Part shown: positions 9,655 to 16,527 of the stretch, in pieces | How the letters are laid out: each line of letters begins with the position of its first letter | Numbering within the stretch: the stretch's first letter is position 1 | DNA from: Anaerolineales bacterium | GTDB lineage: Bacteria > Chloroflexota > Anaerolineae > Anaerolineales > UBA11858 | DNA: 50,971 nt | Direction: 5' to 3' | Assembly (NCBI GenBank): GCA_016785015.1 | Contig: JADHTJ010000015.1 | Location: forward strand, 1-50,971 | Program-made: the position numbers and the translations under genes | The notes under the pieces: generated by a model | What the model saw: the letters and a program-made list of their open reading frames with translations, nothing else | Told to the model about the DNA's origin: nothing | Database searches by the model: none

Positions 9655-9863
9655 CAGGGCAATCGCATTTAGAATTAGCAATCACGGATGAGAAGGCCCA
9701 AACCAGTTTTAAGGGTAGCGAGCCAACCGCGTTGGCTGCCAAATCAGACTAAATATATCTTGCCAGGCACGCCCAACGCGCCTGTCCTGAGCGTGTCGAA
9801 GGGGTTGGGCTTCTGACCCAGAAGGGCTTTTTCCTGAGAGAAAATCCATATGCGATTGCCCTG
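9655..9863. mobile_element. MITE, copy 1 (209 bp) with 14-bp terminal inverted repeats and target duplication
   Basis: The ends are perfect inverted repeats, CAGGGCAATCGCAT and its complement, with weaker pairing for eight more bases. The direct repeat GGAACCGCCC flanks the element exactly (9645-9654 and 9864-9873), a 10-bp target-site duplication. Inside are a GCCAAC/GTTGGC palindrome, a GCCCAAC...GTTGGGC pair and a CCTGAGCGTGTCGAAGG word that is itself common as a repeat. No transposase frame fits. A same-length copy lies at 15628-15834. It must move using a transposase encoded elsewhere, which is inference. Confidence 0.8.
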
Positions 9864-9947
9864 GGAACCGCCCAAGACGCACTAACTTTGTCAATAAAAT
9901 AATGATACAATCCCCCGGCACTATTCAAAATAATCTGGAGGAACTTA

Positions 9948-10733
9948 ATGTCTGAAAAAAAACCTATTGGGGAAGAACGTAAAGTTGAATTTCTAAGTGG
10001 TTCAGCTATTGATGGTGCCCCGTTATCGTATATGGTTGTACTGGCATCTGTCGTAGTTGCGCTTTCATTCTTCCCCATGTCTGCTATCCTGTCAATTGGC
10101 GGCAGCTTTCCCATGAGCCAAGGAGTTCTTGGACTAGTGGGCTGGGTGCTTGGCCCTGTCGCCGGTGCAATTTCATCCGGTATTGGAGCTTTGATCGGCA
10201 TTTTCCTTGCGCCTCATACCGCGGGCATTCCTTTTATTCGCATTTGGGGATCCGTGGTCACATCGTTTGCTGCAGGCACAATGGTGTTGGGTATGAAACG
10301 CAAAGGTTGGTGGTTCTGGGTATGGCTATACGCTGTTCTTTCTTTCTTGTATTTTATTGGCCGAGCTATTTTCATTAATGGCGTTGGCCTTTGGCCAGCA
10401 GTTGCTAATTCATTTGTCGATTGGTCTGCACTGATCCTTTTCGCATTACCAACGCGAACACTGTTTGCCAAATGGATCAACAGCGAAAAATTAGGTTTGG
10501 TTCTCGCTGGTTTGGGTCTGGGTACCTGGACCGTTTTTGGTCTCGCTCACGCTTGCCTGGCTGCAATCACATATCACATGTTCAATTGGACCGAAGAAGT
10601 ATTTATCATGTTGATCCCCCTGATCCCATTCGAAAATCTGATGCGCTCGATCATCGGTATGGTAATCGGTGGCGGTGTGATCGCTGGGCTGCGCGCAATC
10701 GGGCTAGTCAAACCTGAAAACGCCATATATTAA
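9948..10733 (+). CDS. Polytopic membrane protein, possibly an ECF-transporter S component
   Basis: The 261-residue protein has about six or seven hydrophobic segments after a 25-residue polar start. The segment GPVAGAISSGIGALIGIFLA, rich in small residues after the second membrane pass, resembles the substrate-binding S subunits of energy-coupling-factor vitamin transporters. No ECF ATPase or T subunit is adjacent; the ABC ATPase downstream is of the MacB/LolD kind and belongs with the FtsX permease. CTGGAGGA eight bases before the ATG is a good ribosome site. Substrate and even the S-component label are uncertain; it could be another small membrane family. Confidence 0.55.
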   Translation: MSEKKPIGEERKVEFLSGSAIDGAPLSYMVVLASVVVALSFFPMSAILSIGGSFPMSQGVLGLVGWVLGPVAGAISSGIGALIGIFLAPHTAGIPFIRIWGSVVTSFAAGTMVLGMKRKGWWFWVWLYAVLSFLYFIGRAIFINGVGLWPAVANSFVDWSALILFALPTRTLFAKWINSEKLGLVLAGLGLGTWTVFGLAHACLAAITYHMFNWTEEVFIMLIPLIPFENLMRSIIGMVIGGGVIAGLRAIGLVKPENAIY

Positions 10734-10754
10734 AACCAACAAATTTGGTTCTTT

Positions 10755-10819
10755 GGGAATTGCCGTGAGAGACCTGACATTTGGGGGTACAAATGTGACC
10801 TCTTACCACGGCGATTCCT
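10755..10819. repeat. 65-bp hairpin-forming palindrome
   Basis: GGGAATTGCCGTG at 10755 pairs with the complementary arm ending at 10819, with two changes, and the inner ACATTTG (10777-10783) pairs with CAAATGT (10790-10796). It follows the stop of the membrane protein by 21 bases, so it may stabilise or end that transcript, though there is no T run. The remaining intergenic sequence to 10985 shows only weak palindromes. Confidence 0.5.
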
Positions 10820-10989
10820 AGAGACCCACAAATATCTTAGGCTTCAATCTAATACGGGGTAGTAAAATCCGCCTAGTTTTGGAAATGCTGGCTCTTTTGG
10901 ATCGCCCAAAAGGGCCTTCGTTTTGTAACCAATTACCTCAGGCCTACTCTAATATGACTGTTGTCATATAGCCGATGGTTGACAGCATC

Positions 10990-11017
10990 TCTACAGATTC
11001 TGACAGATGCATATAAT
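10990..11017 (+). promoter_or_regulatory. Candidate promoter of the ABC exporter genes
   Basis: TATAAT at 11012-11017 is a consensus -10. TCTACA at 10990-10995, 16 bases upstream, matches the -35 at four of six positions; a perfect TTGACA at 10979 is too far away to pair with it. Predicted start near 11024, giving a leader of about 80 bases that holds a short frame and a hairpin. Confidence 0.4.
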
Positions 11018-11062
11018 CAACGACAGCTATGATCGGTATTGGTTCCAAGGAGAATTTCAATA

Positions 11063-11110
11063 ATGATGATTTACCTCAACCTCCTCAAGGAGGTTTTTTG
11101 CTGTGACTGA
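11063..11110 (+). CDS. Possible 15-codon leader peptide overlapping the ABC ATPase start
   Basis: AAGGAG at 11047-11052 stands ten bases before an ATG that opens [15 protein letters not shown] and stops at 11108-11110, eight bases inside the GTG-started ABC gene in another frame. Ribosomes translating it would run through the hairpin that carries the ABC gene's own AGGAGG. Too short for codon statistics to help; the ribosome site and the overlap are the only support. Confidence 0.35.
   Translation: MMIYLNLLKEVFCCD
11078..11099 (+). promoter_or_regulatory. Hairpin that hides the ABC gene's ribosome site, or an intrinsic terminator
   Basis: AACCTCCT (11078-11085) and AGGAGGTT (11088-11095) form a perfect 8-bp stem with a two-base loop, followed by six T (11094-11099). 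The 3' arm contains the AGGAGG nine bases before the GTG start at 11103. As RNA it could either block ribosome entry or stop transcription just before the gene. Which of the two occurs cannot be read from sequence. Confidence 0.5.
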
Positions 11111-12998
11111 AAGAAAAAAGATTATCAAGCTAAAAGATGTTATCAAAGCCTACACGACCAGCAATGGCCCATTTATAGCCTTGGATGGTATCAATTTGGA
11201 TGTATCTGAGGGCGAGTTCTTGGGGATCACCGGGAAATCTGGGGCTGGGAAAACCACCCTGCTCAATATGATCTCTGGGGTCAGTGAGCTATCTTCGGGA
11301 GGAGTGCTTTTTGGCGATCATGAGATTTCCGTCCACAAAATGGATGAAGACGCTTTGGCCGTCTGGCGTGGCCGGAACGTAGGGATCGTGTATCAATCCT
11401 TTGAGCTGATACCAACACTCAATCTGGTTGAGAATGTCATGCTGCCCCAAGATTTCTCTGGCGATTATCATCCCACAATCAGCAAAGAACGCGCCCTTGA
11501 ACTGCTCGAGTTGGTTGATATTGTGGAACACGCATATAAGATTCCCGCGCACATTTCCGGTGGGCAGAAACAGCGTGTGGCCATCGCTCGAGCCCTGGTC
11601 AACGATCCCCCCTTGATACTTGCGGACGAACCCACAGGCAACTTAGATACCGTGACCGCAGATACCATTTTCCAAATCTTCGAAAGGCTAGTCTCCCAAG
11701 GTAAAACCATCATCATGGTCACCCACGACGCAAGCTTGGCAGAACGCTTCTCCAGGCGATTGGAAATCATTGACGGTGTCATTGAAATCCCTTCTACCAA
11801 GGATCATTCGATGAGGTCTCAAACACAGGATTCTCAAAATATTGAAATAAAGTCTGGAGAGAACCCCTTCGGCGAGATCGTAAATCCCCATAGTCGTAAC
11901 ATAACAAAAGAAATACCAGCCATTCTGCTTGAAAATGTAGTTAAAACTTACGAGAACGCGGCTGGAAAATTCTCCGCCCTAAAAGGTGTCGATCTGCGAT
12001 TTGAGTACGGTCAGTTCATCTCCATTGTGGGTAAATCAGGCTGCGGCAAATCGACTCTGCTGAATATGGTCACTGGGATCGACCATCCAACATCGGGTAG
12101 GGTTTTAGTAGGCGATGTTGACATCTACAAAATGAGCGAAAGTCAGCGGGCTCTGTGGCGTGGCAAAAACATGGGCGTGGTTTTCCAATTCTTCCAGCTA
12201 CTCCCAACGCTGACATTGTTAGAAAATGTCATGCTGCCCATGGATTACTGTGATGTATATTCATTCCGTGAGCGTCCCGAAAAAGCTATGCAACTGCTCG
12301 AAATGGTTGGTTTAGGTGAACAGGCGCATAAGCTGCCAGGAAATGTGTCTAGCGGGCAGCAGCAAAGCGCGGCCATCGCACGAGCTTTAGCCACCGATCC
12401 CCCTATCATCTTAGCAGATGAGCCCACTGGAAATCTTGACTCACGCTCTGCGGAGATCATTCTCAGCCTTTTTGAAAAGTTGGCTTACGATGGCAAAACT
12501 ATCCTGATCGTCACGCATGACCCATCTTTAACCAAACGCACAGACCAAACTATCATCCTCTCCGATGGAGAAGTAATTGATCAGAGCGTAGTATCCTCTC
12601 TGCCATTCTTGGATCACCCCCAAATGTTGTCCGCTACTCAACACTCAAAAAAGCAGACCTACTCTCAAGGCTCCACAATACTTCACCAAGGGGATCCGGT
12701 CAATCATTTTTATATGGTCACCAATGGCGAAGTGGATATCCTGGTCAACACAAAAATCCCAGAAACCCGGGTTGCTCGGCTTGGACCCGGTCAGTTCTTC
12801 GGGGAAGTCGAGTTGATCCAAAACTTAGATTCAATCGCCAGTGTGCGTGCTTGTTCAAAAAAGCCAGCCGAATTGGCAATGATCTCAAAGACTGAATTCT
12901 TAAAACTTCTTGATACATCATCTTTGATGAAGGGCGCTTTAGATAAAGTCGCACAATTCCGAATAAACGAGAATCGATTATTGATAAACAACCATTAG
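11103..12998 (+). CDS. Tandem ABC ATPase (LolD/MacB type) fused to a cyclic-nucleotide-binding domain
   Basis: The 631-residue protein has two complete ABC domains and a regulatory domain. Domain 1 (7-240): Walker [10 protein letters not shown] near residue 45, signature [15 protein letters not shown] near 150, Walker [13 protein letters not shown]. Domain 2 (about 275-500): Walker [10 protein letters not shown] near 309, a degenerate signature [15 protein letters not shown] near 414, Walker [13 protein letters not shown]. Residues about 519-620 form a cNMP-binding fold ([18 protein letters not shown], then [13 protein letters not shown]). The ATPases should drive the FtsX-like permease encoded 208 bases downstream. 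Fusing both half-ATPases and a CNB sensor in one chain is unusual; LolD-type subunits are normally single-domain. Start is GTG with AGGAGG nine bases before. Confidence 0.88.
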   Translation: MTERKKIIKLKDVIKAYTTSNGPFIALDGINLDVSEGEFLGITGKSGAGKTTLLNMISGVSELSSGGVLFGDHEISVHKMDEDALAVWRGRNVGIVYQSFELIPTLNLVENVMLPQDFSGDYHPTISKERALELLELVDIVEHAYKIPAHISGGQKQRVAIARALVNDPPLILADEPTGNLDTVTADTIFQIFERLVSQGKTIIMVTHDASLAERFSRRLEIIDGVIEIPSTKDHSMRSQTQDSQNIEIKSGENPFGEIVNPHSRNITKEIPAILLENVVKTYENAAGKFSALKGVDLRFEYGQFISIVGKSGCGKSTLLNMVTGIDHPTSGRVLVGDVDIYKMSESQRALWRGKNMGVVFQFFQLLPTLTLLENVMLPMDYCDVYSFRERPEKAMQLLEMVGLGEQAHKLPGNVSSGQQQSAAIARALATDPPIILADEPTGNLDSRSAEIILSLFEKLAYDGKTILIVTHDPSLTKRTDQTIILSDGEVIDQSVVSSLPFLDHPQMLSATQHSKKQTYSQGSTILHQGDPVNHFYMVTNGEVDILVNTKIPETRVARLGPGQFFGEVELIQNLDSIASVRACSKKPAELAMISKTEFLKLLDTSSLMKGALDKVAQFRINENRLLINNH

Positions 12999-13000
12999 CG

Positions 13001-13065
13001 ATAATTCCCAGGATGAGGACTTGCAATGGGCTGCGACCCTTGCAAAACCTTATCCTGGGAATTAT
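13001..13065. repeat. Long inverted repeat after the ABC ATPase gene
   Basis: The arms 13001-13026 and 13040-13065 begin with ATAATTCCCAGGAT and match over 26 positions with three differences, around a 13-base loop. It begins three bases after the stop codon. No T run follows, so it is more like a REP-type palindrome than a classical terminator, but it should fold strongly in the message between the two exporter genes. Confidence 0.65.
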
Positions 13066-13093
13066 TTGGTGTAACTGACTGTTTTAATTATTG

Positions 13094-13192
13094 ATGTTAC
13101 GCAACCTAAAGAGAAATATCCCTGGAAATAGGGGGTGGGGCAAAGCCCCCACCCCCTATTTCCAGGACTTTCCCGCTACGCTTGCGTAACAT
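13094..13192. repeat. Nested palindromic element before the FtsX permease gene
   Basis: The outer arms ATGTTACGCAA (13094-13104) and TTGCGTAACAT (13182-13192) are exact complements. The inner arms, CCTGGAAATAGGGGGTGGGG at 13121 and its complement ending at 13166, pair over 21 bases with one bulge. The CATGTTACGC word also occurs at 673, after trpB2. It ends 14 bases before the permease start and leaves no clear ribosome site there. Confidence 0.65.
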
Positions 13193-13206
13193 GAGTTAAA
13201 TAACAT

Positions 13207-15618
13207 ATGAAAATAAAAGCTAATCTACTCAAACCCCGTTGGAGCAAAGTCCTCTCCGATTTATGGGATAACAAACTCCGTACCTTATTGGTAGTGGCAT
13301 CGATCGCCGTAGGCGTGTTCTCAGTAGGCACAATCGTAAATGCCTATGTGATCTTGTCAGAAGATATCGGTGTCACCTTTGCTGCAAAAAATCCGGCCAA
13401 TATTGATATCACAACCGATCCCTTTTATGAAGATTTTGTCCGTTCTATTGAAAAAACGCCCAGCGTCTTAGATGCCGAAGGAAGACAGGTTTTAAAAGTG
13501 CGTGCCCGCAAGGATGGAGACACCTGGCAAAACATTCGCATCATCGGCACTAAGGATTTTCAAACAAACAATATCAATCTGATTTCTGTAATTGAAGGCA
13601 CTTCCCTACCTGATCGGCGTGAGTTACTCGTTAGTGATGATTTTTTAAATAGCACCGGTTTCCAAATTGGCGATCTAATTGAGATCGAAATGCCTGATGG
13701 CACGACCAATGCTTTACCTCTGGTCGGTCTGGTATCTGATCAGGCCACTAACGGCGGAGATTTCATGGGTGGTGCCAGTGGTTATGTCTCAATGGGTACC
13801 ATGGAATGGCTGGGCAGTGGAGATTATTTCAACCATCTCTATGTACGCGTAAGCGGAGATAGCAACAACGAAGATCACATTTCAAATATAGCTCTCGCAA
13901 TTGAAGATAAGATCGAACGAAATAACCGCCAAGTTTATCGTACGAAAATTCAAGAATCGAATCAACACCCGCTTGGATCAATTGTATTAGCACTCTTAGG
14001 TGTACTTGGTGCCCTGGGGGCATTGATCTTGATTTTGAGCAGCTCTCTAATTGTCAATACCCTCAATGCCTTGCTAACGCAACACCTGCGCCAGATCGGC
14101 GTGATGAAACTAGTCGGTGCCAAGAGTGCGCAGATTTTGGGAATGTACTTGATCTTGATCTTAGCTTATGGGTCAATCGCACTAGCGCTGGCATTACCGC
14201 TAAGCGGAATGACGGGCTATACCTTCGCCAAGTTCATTACGGGGTTCATTAATGCAGAAGTACTGGGCTTTCGGGTAATTCCTCTATCGATTATTTTGCA
14301 GATTGCTATCGCCTTGCTGATACCGCTCATCGCCGGATTTGTGCCCGTTAACACTGGTTCCAAAATCAATGTCAGACGGGCTATCAGCAACGATCGTCCT
14401 GGTGCTCAATCTTCAGGAGCCAATTGGCTGAGTCGAATTTCTGAATGGATCAAGTGGCTTTCACGCCCGATCTTGCTCTCCTTCCGCAATACTTTCCGTC
14501 GAAAAAGTCGCCTGATATTGACCATCTTTACACTGACCATTGCCGGGGCGATCTTCATTGGTGTGTTCAACGTGCGCGCTTCGATGGATCATTTCATGGG
14601 CCAGATTGCAGAACATTTTAAAGCGGATATTACCTTGGGATTCAGTCAGCCATATCCGGTATCCAGAATCGAACAAGCCGTACTACCTATTCCCGGTGTT
14701 GTGGGTATGGAGGGTTGGGGTGCGGCTAGTATAGAGGTTCTTGCCCCCGATGATTCCGTAATCGAGAATATCAATATCATGGGGCCCCCAGCCGATACCG
14801 AATTGGTCGAACCAGACATGCTAGCTGGCCGCTGGATTCTCCCTGGCGAACGTAAAGCTCTGGTGGTGTCCGACACAATCTATGATATCTACCCTGATTT
14901 ACTACCCGGTGACACCATTCGTGTCGAGACCCCCGACGGCCAAGATGAAGATTGGTCCATTGTAGGTATATTCCGCTTCAGCGGCTCAATTGATGATACA
15001 TTAGCCTATGCAGATTACGATTTTATTTCTAGCGAACTCGGTATGCCCAACCAGGCACTGACCTATCGAGTCGTCACCAGTGAACACAATATTGAACACC
15101 AAGAGCAGGTCAGTAAAACCTTAGACAAATATCTGCGCGATCGCAATTTCATGGTCAATGAAGTTGAGGTTGGGGCAGTGACCCGTGAGCAAAGTTCAAA
15201 GGCAATTAACATTCTGATCATCTTTTTGTTGTTGATGGCCTTGCTAACCGCCTTTGTCGGCAGCATCGGTCTGACTGGCACCATGGGCATGAATGTCTTG
15301 GAACGCACGCGCGAGATTGGCGTGATGCGCGCCATTGGTGCAGTAGATCGCGAGATCATCAAATCTGTAGTCATTGAAGGTGGTTTCATTGGCGTGATCA
15401 CCTGGTTCTTCGCCGGGATCCTTTCCTTCCCCATCAGTTATTTCTTGTTGAAGATCGTCAGCGAGGCAATGATGGGCTCTCCTATGCCCTTAACTTTCAC
15501 CTACCAAGGATTCCTGATTTGGTTGTTGGCGGTGTTGTTGCTCTCAGTAGTTGCGAGCATCTTGCCCGCTCGCAACGCGGTCAGCTTGACTATACGAGAA
15601 GTCTTGGCATACGAATAA
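13207..15618 (+). CDS. FtsX-family ABC permease (LolC/MacB-like, two FtsX modules)
   Basis: The 803-residue integral membrane protein starts with a membrane pass (about 27-47), then a MacB periplasmic-core-like domain (to about 255) with the IGTKDFQTNN and LLVSDDFLN words. Three passes follow (about 258-380), an N-terminal pass of a second module (about 435-455), a second extracytoplasmic domain, and three final passes (about 668-795) containing ERTREIGVMRAIGA, the typical FtsX coupling segment. The matching segment in the first module is HLRQIGVMKLVGAK. Such permeases pair with LolD-like ATPases to move lipids, lipoproteins or peptides or to transmit force; the tandem ATPase upstream is the natural partner. 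Substrate unknown. The start ATG has no clear Shine-Dalgarno. Confidence 0.88.
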   Translation: MKIKANLLKPRWSKVLSDLWDNKLRTLLVVASIAVGVFSVGTIVNAYVILSEDIGVTFAAKNPANIDITTDPFYEDFVRSIEKTPSVLDAEGRQVLKVRARKDGDTWQNIRIIGTKDFQTNNINLISVIEGTSLPDRRELLVSDDFLNSTGFQIGDLIEIEMPDGTTNALPLVGLVSDQATNGGDFMGGASGYVSMGTMEWLGSGDYFNHLYVRVSGDSNNEDHISNIALAIEDKIERNNRQVYRTKIQESNQHPLGSIVLALLGVLGALGALILILSSSLIVNTLNALLTQHLRQIGVMKLVGAKSAQILGMYLILILAYGSIALALALPLSGMTGYTFAKFITGFINAEVLGFRVIPLSIILQIAIALLIPLIAGFVPVNTGSKINVRRAISNDRPGAQSSGANWLSRISEWIKWLSRPILLSFRNTFRRKSRLILTIFTLTIAGAIFIGVFNVRASMDHFMGQIAEHFKADITLGFSQPYPVSRIEQAVLPIPGVVGMEGWGAASIEVLAPDDSVIENINIMGPPADTELVEPDMLAGRWILPGERKALVVSDTIYDIYPDLLPGDTIRVETPDGQDEDWSIVGIFRFSGSIDDTLAYADYDFISSELGMPNQALTYRVVTSEHNIEHQEQVSKTLDKYLRDRNFMVNEVEVGAVTREQSSKAINILIIFLLLMALLTAFVGSIGLTGTMGMNVLERTREIGVMRAIGAVDREIIKSVVIEGGFIGVITWFFAGILSFPISYFLLKIVSEAMMGSPMPLTFTYQGFLIWLLAVLLLSVVASILPARNAVSLTIREVLAYE

Positions 15619-15627
15619 GACCCAACA

Positions 15628-15834
15628 AGGGCAATCGCATTTAGAAATAGCGGCTATGGATGAGAACACGCAAAACATCCTTTTGGGTAGGGAGCCAACC
15701 GCGTTGGCGGCTGAATCAGGCTAAATACATCTTATCGAATCCGCCCAACGCGCCTGGCCTGAGCGTGACGAAGGGGTTGGGCTACTGACCCAGAAAGAAT
15801 TTTCACAGAGAGAAAATCCATATGCGATTGCCCT
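15628..15834. mobile_element. MITE, copy 2 (207 bp)
   Basis: It begins AGGGCAATCGCAT and ends with the exact complement. Its length between those marks equals copy 1 (9656-9862), and most internal words are shared, including GAGCCAACCGCGTTGGC and AGAGAAAATCCATATGCGATT. No target duplication is visible here, so the insertion is older or flanked by a rearrangement. It starts nine bases after the FtsX stop and ends 21 bases before the aromatic operon promoter. Confidence 0.75.
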
Positions 15835-15854
15835 GCTTGCTGGAATCAACTCCC

Positions 15855-15883
15855 TTGACACATTCACCTCAAGCACGTAGAAT
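15855..15883 (+). promoter_or_regulatory. Promoter of the aromatic amino acid operon
   Basis: A perfect TTGACA at 15855-15860 and TAGAAT (five of six matches) at 15878-15883 with the ideal 17-base spacing. The predicted start is near 15890, three or four bases before the leader-peptide ATG, so the leader frame would be practically leaderless. Of the promoters I looked for in this window this has the best consensus match. Confidence 0.75.
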
Positions 15884-15893
15884 TCGGCCCAAT

Positions 15894-15977
15894 ATGCACA
15901 ACCAAATATCTGTCCGCTTTTTTAGCTACTACTATTTTTACGGCTCCCAAACCAAGGACGCCGTTGGTGGTGCTTAA
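15894..15977 (+). CDS. Phe/Tyr-rich leader peptide of the aromatic operon
   Basis: A 27-codon frame beginning MHNQISVR followed by FFSYYYFY: seven aromatic residues in eight, three Phe and four Tyr, then a neutral end. This is the hallmark of a peptide-sensing attenuator such as pheL of enterobacteria. Ribosomes short of Phe-tRNA or Tyr-tRNA would stall between 15918 and 15941. There is no Shine-Dalgarno; the promoter places the transcript start at the ATG. The aromatic codons are followed by the paired segments of the attenuator and a terminator, and then by aroH. Confidence 0.8.
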   Translation: MHNQISVRFFSYYYFYGSQTKDAVGGA

Positions 15978-16037
15978 GTAGACTGAGTAATTGCAAATGT
16001 CAACTGAGAAGCGAGGCCCAACGGCCTCGCTTTTTTT
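15940..16037 (+). promoter_or_regulatory. Transcription attenuator with mutually exclusive hairpins, Phe/Tyr responsive
   Basis: Three pairings can be drawn. Hairpin 1:2 joins ACGGCTCC (15940-15947) to 15956-15964 with one bulged C. The antiterminator 2:3 joins GCCGTTGG (15960-15967) to CCAACGGC (16018-16025), eight perfect pairs. The terminator 3:4 joins 16009-16018 to 16023-16032. Region 2 begins 18 bases after the last Tyr codon, so a ribosome stalled in FFSYYYFY leaves it free to break the terminator, whereas one reaching the stop at 15977 covers it. This is the classic logic of trp, phe and ilv attenuators; the pairings are seen, the function is inferred. Confidence 0.78.
16009..16037 (+). 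terminator. Attenuator terminator upstream of aroH
   Basis: AAGCGAGGCC and its complement form a 10-bp stem with a CAAC loop, the 3' arm running into seven T (16031-16037). A textbook intrinsic terminator 31 bases before the aroH start. Confidence 0.85.
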
Positions 16038-16067
16038 GTTACCCCTGTTGGGGTCTAAAGGAGAATT

Positions 16068-16451
16068 ATGCCAGTTCGAGGAATTCGCGGTGCCACTGTT
16101 GTTAGCGCAAATTCGGAAGAAGCCATCTTGTCTGCAACGCGCGAATTGTTGGTTGCAATCTTGGACGCCAACTCCACACTTTTGTCCAAAGATATCGCCA
16201 GCGCCTTGTTCACCGTCAGCGACGATTTGAGCGCCGCATACCCCGCCAAAGCAGCCCGTCAGCTAGGTTGGACAGAAACACCCTTGATGTGTGCCCGTGA
16301 AATCCCTGTCCAGGCGAGTCTGTCCCTCTGCATTAGAGTCTTGCTTCACTGGAATACCGATCTACCCCAATCTGAAATCAACCACGTCTATCTGAGAGAA
16401 GCCGCCAAACTGCGATCAGATTTATCACCACGGAGACACGGAGAACACTAG
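16068..16451 (+). CDS. aroH: Chorismate mutase, AroH type
   Basis: Converts chorismate to prephenate, the branch step to Phe and Tyr. The monofunctional trimeric AroH family is about 120 residues; this is 127. It opens MPVRGIRGATVV with the active-site Arg at residue 7, then EEAILSATRELL, SALFTVSDDLSAAYPAKAAR and ETPLMCAREI in family order. AAGGAG is seven bases before the ATG. First gene of the aromatic operon, directly after the attenuator. The last dozen residues (SDLSPRRHGEH) are encoded by the left arm of an intergenic palindromic repeat that continues past the stop, so the natural C-terminus has been replaced or extended. Confidence 0.93.
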   Translation: MPVRGIRGATVVSANSEEAILSATRELLVAILDANSTLLSKDIASALFTVSDDLSAAYPAKAARQLGWTETPLMCAREIPVQASLSLCIRVLLHWNTDLPQSEINHVYLREAAKLRSDLSPRRHGEH

Positions 16452-16495
16452 ATAGTTTAATATTCTCTATGCTCTCTGTGGCTCAGTGGTTTTTT
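16427..16495 (+). repeat. CACGGAGACAC palindrome overlapping the aroH stop, with T run
   Basis: The arm ACCACGGAGACACGGAGAA (16427-16445) is an imperfect complement of 16472-16490, and six T follow (16490-16495). It belongs to the same family as the elements at 27107, 47825 and 49681 (core CCGCAGAGACGC). Besides encoding the AroH tail, it could act as a leaky terminator between aroH and the DAHP synthase gene. Confidence 0.6.
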
Positions 16496-16527
16496 AGTAA
16501 ACAATTAATTTAGGAGAGAGAACCGTG

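Noticed and set aside
9749-10201. 150-codon minus-strand frame
   Set aside because: Covers the MITE and the antisense of the ECF-S-like gene.
15991-16230. Open frame over the aromatic attenuator and aroH
   Set aside because: It runs through the terminator and is out of frame with aroH, which has full homology and a ribosome site.
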